A DNA stretch of 64,000 nt from Heloderma charlesbogerti (GCA_026122225.1 JANEZZ010002198.1:310001-374000); one strand, 5' to 3'. Shown: positions 10,702 to 21,968, numbered from the stretch's first letter. Translations and numbers: made by a program. Notes: generated by a model from the letters alone, not told the origin.

Positions 10702-10888
10702 ACAGTGCAATCCTATACATGTCTTTGTTGTTGTTGTTCAGTCGTTCAGTCGTGTCCGACTCTTCGTGACCCCATGGACCATAGCACGCCAGGCCTTCCT
10801 GTCCTAATACATGTCTGCTCAGGTGTAAGTCCCATGAAGTTCAACAGGGCTTACACACAGATAAATGAGTATAGAATTGCAGCCTAGT
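10702..10888. mobile_element. Harbinger-like MITE split by a BovB fragment
   Basis: The left half 'cagtgcaatcctatacatgt' and the right half 'gtaagtcccatgaagttcaa' to 'agaattgcagcc' form one copy of the GCAATCCTATG family. It is interrupted by an 82-bp BovB insertion at 10725-10806. Confidence 0.65.
10725..10806 (-). mobile_element. Very short BovB 3'-end insertion (82 bp)
   Basis: The insert is the extreme 3' end of BovB in reverse orientation, nearly identical to the start of the copy at 6808 (ttgttgttgttcagtcgttc and 'ccatggaccatagcacgcc'). It is flanked by a perfect 10-bp TSD, ATACATGTCT, at 10715-10724 and 10807-10816. That TSD shows this is an independent severely 5'-truncated retrotransposition, not a fragment left by deletion. 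BovB-mobilised SINEs can have similar tails, but no tRNA head is present. Confidence 0.85.
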
Positions 10889-10952
10889 ATTGTAATATTT
10901 AGGTCTAGGTTCCATTGCTTTATAAATTTAAAACAGTGTGTCTGAAGTGAAC

Positions 10953-10985
<33 letters not shown>
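10953..10985. repeat. (ATTG)n microsatellite
   Basis: About eight uninterrupted 'attg' units. The flanking 10890-11640 has no other recognised feature. Confidence 0.9.
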
Positions 10986-11657
10986 CTACTTTTCCAATTC
11001 TCATTTGTCAGGGATGTGCAAAATTTCCAGGGGCCTCTTGGCTTCCCTCTGTGTAGTGCCAATTCTCTCATGAGATGGGATGCTAATTCCATTGCTCCAC
11101 TCATTTTCATAGAAGGCACTATTAAAGAGAGGTTGCAATCTAATAGTCACTTACTCACTGAATCATTGGGACTTACTTCTGTGTAGATATGCATACATAG
11201 AGAAGGCTAATCTGATTTGTTCATAGTTGAGAAAGGGGAAGGGAAGAAAATTACTAGGAATTCATTTTTTCTAATGGAGAGTGTCGGGGATCTTTTAGAG
11301 TAAACGTCCGTACTACCTACAGACTATTTTTGTCTTTAGCATTGCATTTATTATCAGAAATGTTGAATTGTGCTGAATCACTCCCTATTAATATGAATGA
11401 ATTTTGTGTTGTTACAACCATTGGTTACAACAAGAAAACACAAATATAAATGAAGAATACCACAAAAATAAAATACAGTGAGAGCAATAAAAACACATCA
11501 GTAACAACAGTTCAAAATCAGTAAAACTTACCATTCCTCATAGAGAGGAAACAATTGGCTCGAAGTTTAGTTGCTATAAGAGCAAAGTCCACCAGTGCCA
11601 ATAAAGTTGCCTTTTATGTGATGTAAACAAACAAAAAAGGATTTTCCCCAAATCAGA

Positions 11658-11855
11658 CTAAGCCTTTCCCCCCACAAGGACAGGTTCTAAACACTTAATT
11701 TGAATTGTGGAGGAAATAGGGCAGTTAAAGAGATAATGAAGGAAGTCCTCCACTGATCCATTGCCACATGGGCACAATGTAGAATCATATGGAATTTTGA
11801 TAAAACACCCTTCTATTAATATGATATTCCCATTCGTATGATATTCTGTAGTCAT
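11658..11855 (-). pseudogene. Possible LINE C-terminal zinc-finger fragment
   Basis: A 65-residue minus-strand frame contains 'CPCGNGSVEDFLHYLFNCP', a C-x-C...H-x4-C pattern like the C-terminal finger of some non-LTR reverse transcriptases (CPCG...H.LF.CP). Nothing upstream or downstream confirms the element, so clade is not assigned. It may be a chance match. Confidence 0.4.
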
Positions 11856-12564
11856 CCAGCATCTAAGCTGGAGCAGGTGTCTGTAACCAGTGGGTACCCT
11901 GGCTTGACCTTCTTAGTTGAACTGATATTGATCATAGAGTTAAATGGCTGTAGGCCGGATAACGAAAGTGAAGGATGTAGCCTTTGATGTCCTGGGACAT
12001 TTGGGGGTGGCTTTTGTCTTACTTTTTGTATGGCTGAAGTTCAAATTCTGCTTAGAGATCCAGTCCAATTTGCTGAGCGTTGACATGACAAATGGCTTCA
12101 TTGCAACCAATTTGATTAGGCAATTTTCAAACTATTTTTCAAGATTAAAAGGGGAGGAAGGGGGAAAAGCGTATTTTCTTTAGGTGATCATGAAGGAAAA
12201 AGAAAAAAAAACTCAGAGAAAAGTTATGATGCATGATCCCTGCAAAAGGAAAAAATAATAACTCAAGAGCTTTGCATGTTCATCAAACGTTAAGTCAAAC
12301 ACACCCATTTATTACTATTATGTATCAGTTTCTATAGCCGCATTTAAAACAGGGAAAATCACTTTTGCTCCTTATCCTGCTCAGCCTTAATTTGTCTCTG
12401 GACAAGCAGTTCTGTTGATCCAGCAGCTGCAGTGTTTGCACAGACCTGACAAACCTTCTGCACAGGGGGAAAAGCTGGCATCCTGTGTTAGCATTACAAG
12501 CTAAATTTGACTTATTTACTACTTCATAGCAGTAACTGGACACATTTTTGGCCACTGCTGGCTG

Positions 12565-12778
12565 CAAGAATGCGGCAAAAATGGCCCTTGAGCTCCCTGC
12601 ATTTGCCCACCTCTGCTCTAGGCTGAATCAGCACCACCACCCAGAGGGGCAAAGGAAGGCAAAGCAAGCAGAAGGTGAGGTGTAGCAGGATTAGAGGACT
12701 CTCAGGGTTGGCAGTGCCCCCCCAACTGGGGTGTGGACCTTGGCAGATGCCCAACAATGCCAGTCCCTGACACTGTTC
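12565..12778 (+). mobile_element. Fragment of an unnamed repeat shared with 25035 and 40960
   Basis: 'ggggtgtggaccttggcaga' and 'tgcccaacaatgcc' match the 3' part of the repeat at 25035-25372 (ggggtgtgggcccttggcaa, tgcccaaccatgcc). The rest of 11940-13340 shows no gene and no other clear repeat boundary. Confidence 0.55.
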
Positions 12779-13350
12779 TTGAATACATACCACATTTATT
12801 TCCCAGTTACATCACAGTTTTGTCAAACAACCCTATTTCATACTTAAATGACAAAATGTTTATTCCCTCCTGGAGAGAATAAACAGAATGTGTCTAAATG
12901 TCCTTTTGTCCTGGCACAGTGACTATTAAAAGCCCTGTGTAAACAAGGTGTCAAAGAAAAAGAAGTATAATTAGATGTTTTTCTTCTTGTGAAGCAGTGC
13001 TAAGTCTAGGCTCGGAATAGACCTTTGTCTGTTTATTATTCCAGATATCTCTATGTTTTGCACTCAGATCAAAGGTTGCTTTTGGAGAAAGAGGGAAAGG
13101 TGTTTTGGAAAGCATTTTTATTTTTCTTTGTGCACTGCAATCTGTATTTTGCCTTAAAATAAGTTTTCACAACTCCCTGTCATTCAACACATGCCTCCCC
13201 ACCCCGCATGCAGAACTCCACACTATAAATGGAGCTGAAATGTCACTATATGTTCTTTTCCAAACCTAGTTATCATTGTGTGGACCGAAAGAGGGCTTGC
13301 AGATTCACTCTTACATTTGTTCCCAGTTGTATTCTTAAAGTGCTTTCTTA

Positions 13351-13626
13351 CAGAGTCAGCCCAAGACATTTTGCTGCCTGAGGCAAAGGACAAGATGGCG
13401 CCTAAGGAAGTCGACAGGACTTGAACACTGGTGATGGGACAGTATCCTCCATCTCACCAGGGGGCAGTAGCAGGTTAGCATAGGAGGTGCAGGGCAGGCT
13501 GTCTGGAATACACAGTTCCAGTGGAAGGGAATGACCAGGGGGCTGCCACTGCTGCCCTCTGACACCACCAAGCATCTGCCACCTAAGGTGACTGTCTCAC
13601 TCTGCCTAATGGTAGGGCCAGCCCTG
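13351..13626. mobile_element. hAT non-autonomous element, CAGGGCTGG family, copy 2
   Basis: Flanked by a perfect 8-bp TSD, CTTTCTTA, at 13343-13350 and 13627-13634, diagnostic of the hAT superfamily. Ends 'cagagtcagcccaagac' and 'ggtagggccagccctg' are inverted. The interior contains 'ttttgctgcctgaggcaaag' and 'tgactgtctcactctgccta', shared with copies 4507-4780 and 13839-14158. No transposase is encoded. Confidence 0.85.
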
Positions 13627-13838
13627 CTTTCTTAGAAGATGCATAAAGATGGCCTCTGTTGCTTCTCCTAAGGGTCAAATTGTGAATCCATAGGGAAGAT
13701 GGTTCTGTGAGTAGTATTACATCAATATTATGTTAAAAGTAAGTGAACATTGCCAGATCAAAATGTCTAGGATTAAGGACACCACAACATACTGGTGCTC
13801 TTTGTTCTGTGGCAATCCACAGAGGAGTAATAAGATGG

Positions 13839-14158
13839 CAGGTCCAAGACATTTTCCTGGCTGTGGCAAAGGACAAGATGGTGCTCTCTCCCTGTCCCAT
13901 GTACAGAAACTGGCTGGACTGGCAATTGAAACCTATTTCAACACTTGCAATGGGATAGTGTGATCCACCACACCTGAGACAGCAGGCTAGTTTAGGTGAC
14001 CTTGGACAGGTTGTGTGGCATTCTCTGCTCTGCCCCCCAAAAAGAAGAGTGCAGCTGGGTAGTTCAGGAGGAACAGCTGGGAGGCTGCTACTGCTGCCCC
14101 CCAGCATCTGCCGCCTGTGGTGATGGCCTCACTCTGCCTTATTTTTAGGGCCTGTCTT
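13839..14158. mobile_element. hAT-like element, CAGGGCTGG family, copy 3
   Basis: Begins 'caggtccaagacattttcct' and ends near 'tttttagggcctgtcttg'; the interior repeats the 'gcaaaggacaagatgg' and 'ggcctcactctgcctt' blocks of the copy 213 bp upstream at 13351-13626. The termini are eroded and the TSD is not readable. Two same-family copies side by side suggest local insertion or duplication. Confidence 0.65.
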
Positions 14159-14194
14159 GGTAGTAAGGTCATCAGACCCTTGCTCCAAATGTTA

Positions 14195-14445
14195 GCATTG
14201 TCTGTTACCAGGCTGGCAGCATATGCTGTAGGGCCTTTTCAGTGGTGGCAGCCTCATTATGGAACTCCCTCCCACAAAATGTTCTATGGGTCCCCCTCTG
14301 TCCCAGTTTTTAGAGAAGTGGTAAATATCATTTTATATTAGTCACCTTTTGGAAATTCTAATTGAAGTTTTTCTTCTGGCACTAAGAATTTATGCAGATC
14401 ACTTGGCTATTTTGTGGATTTAATTGTTATTGATTTTAGCACTGC
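14195..14445 (+). mobile_element. L2-type LINE 3' fragment
   Basis: 'ggccttttcagtggtggcag' followed by 'ctcattatggaactccctcc' is the conserved L2 ORF2 C-terminal coding block (F-S-V-V-A-x-x-x-W-N-x-L-P), with frame damage. It continues into an AT-rich 3' UTR. G-rich and C-rich runs follow at 14451-14470. The stretch 14470-14840 holds nothing I recognise. Confidence 0.6.
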
Positions 14446-14842
14446 TATATTGGGGGGGGGTCATCCCCCCGATTTTCCTGATGAATTTTATTCAGTGTTT
14501 TAATGGATTATTTTTTTTGTTTATGACCTACTGGAGGTCATGTGGAGCAAAACAAATTAATGTTGAAACAGGAGACTATTGTTTAATATTGTACCCTTCA
14601 TTATGATAGTGGCTTGTACATGGAGGGAGGTTAGACACCAGGAGGGGAAGCATCTAGTGCACCTTTGTGTGCTTTGCACTCAGAGATGCATTACACAACT
14701 CTTTGGTCAGTGATGGCCATTCCATTTGGAGGGAGGCAGGCTTTGCACTACTGCACAGTGTCCTCAAGTACAGAGCTTTACTTTTCCCATAGGCACTAAT
14801 GTCAGAAGAAAGTGAAGGGATGCACTCTGACCCCAGACACTG

Positions 14843-15070
14843 AGGCTCGATCTACCCTACTGCTTTATATCGACCTGCACTGATAATCCTGGGGCACATT
14901 ACGCATTCGATATCCCACTTTTGTAGAGTTATTTCCTGCTTTTTATTCCACATTATCCAGTATACTGCAACAAATATCATTGTGTGTCCCACGAGGTATA
15001 AATGTGCAAGAGGGATATAATGTTACCATGATGGGATCGTGATGGTATGACACAAGGTGTAGATCTGGCC
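14843..15070 (+). mobile_element. MITE with GATCTAC ends, copy 1
   Basis: Ends are 'ggctcgatctaccc' and 'ggtgtagatctggcc'. The interior 'ttatttcctgctttttattc' and 'gtgcaagagggatata' matches, in reverse orientation, the copy at 37741-37975. Two full-length copies in opposite orientation fix the boundaries to within a few bases. There is no coding region. The termini resemble those of the larger element at 55221-56253. Confidence 0.78.
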
Positions 15071-15544
15071 TTCCACTCAAGCCAAACTCTGTCAACATAG
15101 CCCCACCTCTTCGTGTTCACAGCTCCATCCTAAGATCTATTTCTTAAAACCAGAGCAGAGGTGACACATGGGAGATTTGTGGTGGAGCCTTTCAATTTTT
15201 TAAACTTGGGAAAGGAGGAGGGGCTCCCATTCTGATTGAAGCAGCGATGCTGTACAGAAAGGAGTGCTTAAATATTTCCCCCTGAAAACTTTCCCTAGTC
15301 TAGATTGCCACCACAATGCCCCACTGGGGGAAAATGCATCTTGTGCCTGTATTTTAATCAGCAGCAGGCTAATAATAGCTTCAGGGAGGGGGATTGGATT
15401 TAGATCAGAGAATCAGCCCATGGGAAAAGGTTTAAGCATCCTTTCTACCAGTGCGGCTACCCCAACCAAAATCAGAGACACTTGCAGCTGCTTTAAAGTA
15501 AAACAACACAATTCCTTGGATCATATCTTCTTGGTCACACACTA

Positions 15545-15622
15545 CAGCATCCTTCCCCAACCCTGGATGTGTTGGACTACAGTTCCCATCACCCCCAGCT
15601 AGCAGTCATGCTAGGAAGGCTG
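15545..15622. mobile_element. Partial hAT MITE of the CAGCCTTCCCCAACC family
   Basis: 'ccttccccaaccctggatgt', 'ggactacagttcccatca' and the end 'aggaaggctg' match the better copies at 28593, 42249 and 47596. The TSD is not readable. The preceding 15075-15540 shows no recognised feature. Confidence 0.6.
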
Positions 15623-15672
15623 CACTGCAGTGTAATTGAATGTTCGGTATTAGCATAGATAGATGATAGATT

Positions 15673-15693
15673 GAGAGAGAGAGAGAGAGAGAT
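15673..15693. repeat. (GA)n microsatellite
   Basis: An uninterrupted GA dinucleotide tract. Confidence 0.85.
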
Positions 15694-15863
15694 GCGAACT
15701 TGAACCACTAATGGGGTACCTATCCATTATAAGTTCTAGATGGGGATCTTGTTTCAAGTAGGTGCTCTTTATTCCAAGAGGCCTGAAGATTAGAGAATAC
15801 AGTTTTGCACATAGAAGCTCTCCAGTTAAAGTAGCAGGGGCTCAAGTAGCAGGGGGCTCAAGT

Positions 15864-16186
15864 AGACCTTGCAGTCCAGGGGACTCGTAAGAGTCTTCTC
15901 CGGGACCACAGTTCGAAAGCATCGATTCTTCGGCGCTCAGCCTTCCTTATAGTCCAGCTCTCACAGCCATACGTTGCTACAGGGAAAACCATAGCTTTGA
16001 TTATACAAACCTTTGTCAGCAAGGTGATGTCTCTGCTTCTTACTATGCTGTCTAGGTTTGCCATAGCTTTCCTCCCAAGGAGCAAGGAGGAAAGGAGCAA
16101 AAGACCAAGGAGTCTTTTAATTTCATGGCTACAGTCACCGTCTGCAGTGATCTTGGAGCCCAAGAAAATAAATTCTGTCAATGCTT
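15864..16186 (-). mobile_element. BovB LINE fragment
   Basis: The minus strand matches the BovB C-terminal region ('FLGSKITADGDCSHEIKR', 'LLTKVCIIKAMVFPV', 'SWTIRKAERRRIDAFEL'). Relative to the copy at 6808-8883 it carries an in-frame insertion of about 27 bp at 16087-16113. It ends within 'VPWTAR', lacking the 3' tail, and starts within the 'FIFLG' block, so both ends are lost. A 17-bp direct repeat (gtagcaggggctcaa type) lies immediately left at 15831-15863. Confidence 0.88.
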
Positions 16187-16499
16187 TGGGTCTAACATAC
16201 CATGGAAAGCTTCACCTCATCTTTTTAATTGAGACTGGAAAATCCAACCGTAACATTCAACTAGCAACTGACCTTTAGAACCTTGGATTGATTTAATGTT
16301 AAACACACTATGTGTGCTACTATAAAAAAAAAACATTTATATCACTTGCACCCGTTTGTGTTCATGATGATTGCTTTATATTGAGAAAAATGTGATTCAG
16401 TCATGCATAGGAATTAATTGGATGCTCACCTAAATGCTTTGAATTGTGTGACTGAAAAGGTGCTAAAGAACATAACATTGCTAACTACTATTACTGTTG

Positions 16500-16725
16500 A
16501 ATCTGGTCCTAATCCAGAAGTGTATACAGCAACCCTAAAACAGGCCATGGGTTCTGGGTGGTTTATTAACCATCCCAACCATCTACCTTTGCTGGTTTTG
16601 GATGTCACAACAAGCTGGGTCAGCAAGGGAAATTGTGTAAATCTGGCTGGCATGTGACCAGCATGTGTAGGGTGGTTAACAAGCCACCATGGCTTATTAA
16701 CCACCCTGTGTTTGGGCAAACCAGG
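16500..16725. mobile_element. Palindrome-bearing repeat shared with 27565-27760
   Basis: 'agggtggttaacaagccacc' faces 'cttattaaccaccctg', and the same motifs occur at 27600-27640. The outer part has 'gggttctgggtggtttatta'. It is probably a MITE, but its ends are not resolved. No coding capacity. Confidence 0.45.
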
Positions 16726-16880
16726 TCAATATCTTGCAGTGGCTACAGGAGACTGGATATTTGAAATCCTTGGCCTTGGGCCAGCATAACGTACCTCACG
16801 GGGTCATTCTAACCCCCTTGAATACCAACCTGAGAGCCATGGAAAAAGAGTGGGATACGAATGTAGTAAATAACTAAACT

Positions 16881-17473
16881 CAGTACAAATGCCAGCTCTC
16901 CCACTCTCTTAGGCAAGAGAACGCATGTGTCGCTGCATCACTACCCCCCAATCCCCTTCCCTTTCCCATGTCGTATCCCCCTAACCCCTTCTCCTTCCCA
17001 CTGCTGCGTAATGGCCCCTTCCCTTTACTGTATCACGTCCCTCCCACCTCTTCCCATATTGCATTCCTCCTTCCCCTTCCCTTTACTGCATCATTCCCCC
17101 CAACCCCCTTTCCCTTTTCCTTTACCCCCTTTATCCCTTACCTATACAGGCAATCCCCTGGGACACCCCTCCCATGCCTGGCTCTGAGGAAGGACCCCCT
17201 CGGAACCAGGCATTTTGGCCAAGTGGGCATTCATTTGCCTTCCTCAGCCAACCTGGTTCTCCAGAGGATGGCTGCTCTGGAGAGCCCTGCCAAGTGCTCT
17301 CTTGCTGTGGTAAATGCCACAGTGAGAGAGCAGCTGGCAGGGCTCTCTGGAGCACATGTTGGTGGCCAAGGCAGCACGCCCTCCTGGTGGGGGTAGGGGG
17401 AGCAGCGTAATTTGCCGCTCCTTCCACTCTGCTACTTGAGGCTTCACCCTGCTTCATGGGAGGGCCGGCCCTG
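16881..17473. mobile_element. Possible hAT element ending in GGGCCGGCCCTG
   Basis: The right end 'gggagggccggccctg' is the CAGGGC-family terminus. The flanks ACTAAACT (16873-16880) and ATTAAACT (17474-17481) agree at 7 of 8 positions. The interior has a C-rich degenerate minisatellite at 16935-17130 and an 'agagccctgcc' inverted block. The left terminus is weak, so the element boundary is inferred mainly from the flanks. Confidence 0.45.
16935..17130. repeat. C-rich degenerate minisatellite
   Basis: Repeated variants of 'cccttccctttactgcatca' spaced 25-40 bp apart. The same unit type recurs at 23715-23880, which suggests that both arrays came inside related mobile elements. Confidence 0.55.
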
Positions 17474-17949
17474 ATTAAACTCTATATACTTTGTGCTAAG
17501 CTCATATAGGGAAGAATGACTATAACGTGACAAAATAATTTATGAAAAACCAGTATATTATTGTAATGGGACAAAAATATTAAAGATGGATGTTTGTTCA
17601 AGCAGTGAATAGCAACTTTTATTTATTAAGCTGCAGATTATACTGTGCTCTGTTAAGCTATTGGGGAATATGCAAATTTATTTAACTGTCAGAAATTAAA
17701 AATCAGATGACAGATATAGCGATAGATTCTTGCGATCATGTGAAATCTGATTGGATGTGAGAAGGAAAAATTTCTGAGACTCACATTGTTGATATTCAAG
17801 AAGTGATCGGAATAGGGAGAGCAGAGAATTTGCTTGTGCTGACATGCTATATCTATAGCTAGACATATATCTGAAGTCCAGCAGTGTATATACATATTAA
17901 GCAGCACTCCAGCAATGGGCCAACACATCACATTCTTGGTGGTGCAGGC

Positions 17950-18035
17950 GGCTGCAATCCCATTCCCATTTATGTGGGAGTAAGCCCCATGAAACACAAT
18001 GGGACATTTCTGAGAAGACATAGATAGGATCATGC
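17950..18035. mobile_element. Eroded Harbinger-like MITE (GCAATCC family)
   Basis: 'gctgcaatcccattccc', 'gtgggagtaagccccatgaa' and 'agataggatcatgct' follow the order of the GCAATCCTATG family consensus seen at 10702 and 60570. Confidence 0.5.
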
Positions 18036-18221
18036 TGTCTTGAGAGCATCTGAGCATACAGCAGAAGCACAAAGACACAACCATAAAAAGTGTGCTCTCT
18101 CTGTGCCAGTCCCTTGGACAGTTCATCTGGAACATGTTACCGTTTGGGTAACTGCTGCTCACTACTTATGAATGAACTATGTTTGGAGTAGCCGGACTGA
18201 GCAAGCTTCTTCAGTTATTAA

Positions 18222-18332
18222 GGGCGAAATCCTATGCATGTTTAGACAGAGAGGAGGCCTACAATTTGCTGGCTGGGGAATACTGGGAATTGTAGGCCTT
18301 CTTTCTGTCTAAACATGCATAGGTTTGCACCC
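18222..18332. mobile_element. Harbinger-like MITE with TAA TSD
   Basis: A 111-bp near-perfect palindrome. Left end 'gggcgaaatcctatgcatgt', right end 'acatgcataggtttgcaccc'; the arms extend through 'tttagacagaaagaaggcct'-type sequence. The 3-bp TSD TAA (18219-18221 and 18333-18335) and the GGG...CCC ends are typical of PIF/Harbinger. The copy at 45738-45870 shares the whole structure. Confidence 0.8.
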
Positions 18333-19247
18333 TAAGTGCAATAACTAAAGTTTGGAACTTTCTAAAGTTTGCTGAGCAATTGAAGTTACCTTTAGTTCAT
18401 AAGGCTAGTCTCATTAGGACTTCGAGAGGAACATCAGCAAGTTTTGCCGTTCTCTCTGCCTTAAGTGCAGGACATGCAGGGAATACTAAGCAGGGGGGAA
18501 ATCTAAACTTAGAAAGTGACTGGTTTCCTCTCCATGGAGATATGGATCACACAGCTAAGTAGGAGGAAGACAGAATGCTATGTTAGGCGATTTTAGCACC
18601 TGCTCCTGGAAAGACTGCTACTGCACTCTACTGGTCTATTTCATGTCCGCTAGTAGGTCCATAAGGGAATAAAGGCATTTCAAAAGAGGGGCTTTTATCA
18701 GAGGAAATGCCCATTGATCATGAGGGCAGGAAGCACATACAAAGTAAGCATGTGGCCTCTACACACCAATGAAAAAAATCAAATCATAGGAATGAAAAAA
18801 GAGTGATATGAACTACTAACCCATCATTCTCATTCTGTGGACTATATATTGATTCTTTTTCAGTCCTATGTAGCCTGTGCTGGGATCTGTGAGAACCTGT
18901 TACATTGTATTATACAGACGCTGATGTTTGTGTTGTGCTTTTTAAATAATTGGGGATTGTAGCTATTGTTTAAATAAATTGTGTGCTCAATATTTTATTA
19001 CATTACATTGAAAGTGTGGAAATACCGGCATAACTTTGACTTTTTTGGTTGTTGTTCTAATCTCAAACACTTTCTGCAAGGGATCAGTTCAGACCTCTTC
19101 TTCCCCTGGTCACTCACTAGGTAGGGAGGAAGAAGGAGAGAGAAAGAGAAGGGCAGTGGTGTAGTTGTAAATTTTGAAGTACAGGTGCTCATCATGACTG
19201 TCGTCATGATAGCCACGCCCTGAAAGAGAATCCTAAAATGCAGGCAG

Positions 19248-19278
19248 CTGTGTGTGTGTGTGTGTGTGTGTGTGTGAT
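19248..19278. repeat. (TG)n microsatellite
   Basis: An uninterrupted TG tract. The surrounding 18340-19320 has no gene or named repeat. Confidence 0.9.
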
Positions 19279-19325
19279 GCATGCCTTTTGGAAAGTTAAT
19301 GGGTCTTCATTGCCCATTCAAGATA

Positions 19326-19560
19326 AGGTGGCCAGGTGTCTTACTTTAGAGGACAGTCCTCTATTTTGCAGAGCTGGCAGAGAACAGTCCTCTATGTGAA
19401 GGTGTCCTCTCTTTGATGGGCTGTCCAGTCCAAGTCTGGCTTGAAGTGAAGTCACAGAACCATAGAAAGGGAGCACAAGAGCCTTTCCGTTTGCCTATCG
19501 ATAGTTAGCAGCTGGACAGCGGACTGAGCAGGCACACAGCTCCCCTAGTCAGTTTTCTCC
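19326..19560 (+). mobile_element. Unnamed repeat, 'GTGGCCAGGTGTCTTACTTT' family, copy 1
   Basis: Shares 'cttactttagaggacagtcc', 'agagctggcagagaacag' and 'gaaggtgtcctctctttga' with 57200-57440, and in inverted orientation with 31575-31712. No coding capacity and no clear TSD. Superfamily unknown. Confidence 0.6.
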
Positions 19561-20268
19561 CCTATGGTGAGATGTCTTGTATTTCTATTTAAATTATTGT
19601 TATTGTTTATACATTTGCACCTTGACATATAAAAGGGTAAATGTAAATGTTATGCAAATTGGTTTCCTCTTTTGCCCTCTCTTTTGGTGATGAATCAGTG
19701 CCACTGTAATTCAAGACCAAGCCACCTCAAAATGCTCAACATTACAACAGGGATAGCTCACAACAATATATTGTTGGTGACAAAATCTTCCTGCCCCCCC
19801 GATGCTTGCAGCTAAACTCAGAGAGAACAGAGAAGTCTGGAGCGAGTGGGTGTGGCAGATGACATAATTGTCCCTGCTCATCCAAAGGTCCCAGCACTTT
19901 CACCCTGTGAGCCCTGGTTCCACTACACTCCTGGGGATGGGGGTGTCAGAAAGCGACAGAGAAAAGGAGGTGGTCCCACCCACTTGTGGCTCTGTCCCTT
20001 CCCACTGCTGACATGCAGCTCTGGACACACCACTCCCCCCTGAGAGAATGTAGCCCCTCAGCAGAAAAAAGCTTCCCCAACCCTGTCCTAAGAGGCCTAA
20101 CAATCCAGCAAATATTTTGCACTCTGAAGTATCTTATTGAACAGGTAAATGCCCCTTTATATATCCAAACAGCGTTGTTGTTTTTTAAATTGAAACTTTG
20201 TCCCTATTTTCATAACACTGAGGACATCATCACATTGCAAGTCACTGAGGGTTACACCGGGTCACATC

Positions 20269-20488
20269 CAGTGAAGGCTGGTGACTCTGATTTCGGTGGG
20301 TCTGTGAATCCATTCTGTGTTTCAGTCAGAACCAGCCAGACCTCTAAAGGAGCTATCCAAGGTGCTGAACCCTATCCCCAAAATGGGTTCAGTACATTGG
20401 AAAGCCCCTTTAGAGTTCTAGTTGGTTCTGACTGAAACCCAGAATGGATTCACAGCCCCACTGAAATCAGAGCCACCAGCCTCCACTG
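20269..20488. mobile_element. hAT MITE with 67-bp inverted repeats
   Basis: Left arm 'cagtgaaggctggtgactct' through 'gtttcagtcagaacca' is mirrored by the right arm ending 'agccaccagcctccactg'. The arms are about 67 bp and differ at only a few positions. The 8-bp flanks GTCACATC and GTCACACC agree at 7 of 8. The 220-bp element has no coding region. The copy at 26339-26834 has the same ends and a perfect 8-bp TSD. Confidence 0.85.
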
Positions 20489-20534
20489 GTCACACCACAT
20501 CACATCTACAACTGAATACAAGTTCCTTATCCAG

Positions 20535-20536
<2 letters not shown>

Positions 20537-20569
<33 letters not shown>

Positions 20570-20589
20570 TATATATATATATATATATA
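20537..20589. repeat. (CA)n(TA)n compound microsatellite
   Basis: A CA tract runs directly into a TA tract. The following 20600-21540 has no recognised gene or repeat boundary. Confidence 0.9.
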
Positions 20590-21540
20590 AAAATTTCTCA
20601 CTTTGAGATTAGTTCCGTCTCACTCCCCATTAGTTTTCAAAACCCATGCAGATTGCCAAAACCAATTTAGTGAAAATAGAGATACCAAAATGAAGAGGCC
20701 AAAGCAAATGAGAAGTGCAGGTGTCTGGGGGCGAATGGGTGGAATAAAGCATGCCTTCAAACAAAGCTTGAATCCAAAGATTTTAATATATGTTTGTAAT
20801 TCAGGAAGCCAATGTTTTCTGCAAAAGAAAAAAGAAAAGAATCATCTGTTAAGGCTGGAACTAAAAAAAAGAGAAGTGCAAAGTAAAAAATGTGCTCTTT
20901 AATAAATGATTAAGCCTGTATTTAGTCTAGAACATGGCACTGTATCTGAGCTCTCTACACAGCTTTTTTTCTCTTACCTCTTCACTCTACAGGAATTTTT
21001 CTAATCTCCCTACAGCACATGAGGTAATTATATCTAACCAGAATATATCAGCACAGACCATTTTGCTTTCAGGCTAATCTCTCATTCCAAGCAAATGTGT
21101 GTGCGTGCATGCGTGTGTATTCTTTTCTTTAATGCTCTTGCATTATGAAGTGAAATGTCTTGGCTGTTGTTTGTAAAAGAGCAGCATTTCAAGACCTGAA
21201 GAATATGGCAAGCACAATTCCCTGGATATCTCATTTGCTCTTATCTGCAGGGAATTCTTGACAGTGAGAATTTGCCTGTAGTCATCAAAATTAGCATAGC
21301 ATAGCACAGCTTTCCAGCTTTGCTCTAAGGCTTCCATGTCCAGAAGACGATCTAGGACTATCATGCAACCATGTGGTCAAAGACATCTAAATCCTGGAAT
21401 CAAATACGTTTCAAAATGCTGCTAGGCCATTTGCTCTGTGAGCAAAGCTGTTCTTCAAAATGAAAAGAAGCATTTTTCTGGAAAAACCCAGGGCTGAACT
21501 TTGACAGTGTAGGGACTCCATCTTGTCCTCTAAATCGGCA

Positions 21541-21700
21541 GTGTGGAATCTTTTTCAGCCGAATTCCATTTCAGAGAAGCTCTCAGGGGCCACATCCCAG
21601 TGGTAAGCAGGGCTGAAGGCAAAGAGGGTGGGGCTGAACACAAAAGGGGTAGGCCAAAAATGCCACTGTATTTTAGCTTAAAGCTCTTAATGCCAATAAC
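21541..21700 (+). mobile_element. Partial copy of the TAGGGATGCAGAACC hAT family
   Basis: 'gtggaatctttttcagccg', 'attccatttcagagaagctc' and 'attttagcttaaagctctta' parallel 30070-30245 of the complete copy. It is cut on the right by a CORE SINE insertion at 21723. Confidence 0.6.
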
Positions 21701-21722
21701 CAATAAGAGCCAATAAGGGCCA

Positions 21723-21968
21723 GTGTAGTGTAGTGGTGAGAGTGTTGGACTGGTAGCGGGGAAATCCGGGTTCTTGTCCCCACTTGTCCGTGAAGCTCAC
21801 TGGGTGATTTTGGGCCAGTCACAGACCCTCAGCCCACCCTACCCCACAGGGGTTTTGCTGTGAGGATAAAATGGAGAGGAGGAGGAGAATTATGTACGCT
21901 ACCTTGGGTTACGTAAGGAGGAAAAAGGGTAGGATATAAATGTAATACATACATACATACATACATAC
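21723..21968 (+). mobile_element. CORE/MIR-type tRNA-derived SINE, copy 1
   Basis: A pol III head (gtgtagtggtgagagtgttg, then a B-box-like 'gggttcttgtccc') leads into a CORE domain (ctcactgggtgattttgggc, cagtcacagaccctcagccc, gaggataaaatggagagg). The LINE-like tail 'ggatataaatgtaatacata' ends in (CATA)n. A 9-bp TSD, TAAGGGCCA, flanks it at 21714-21722 and 21969-21977. The CORE block is the hallmark of MIR-related SINEs. Confidence 0.85.
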
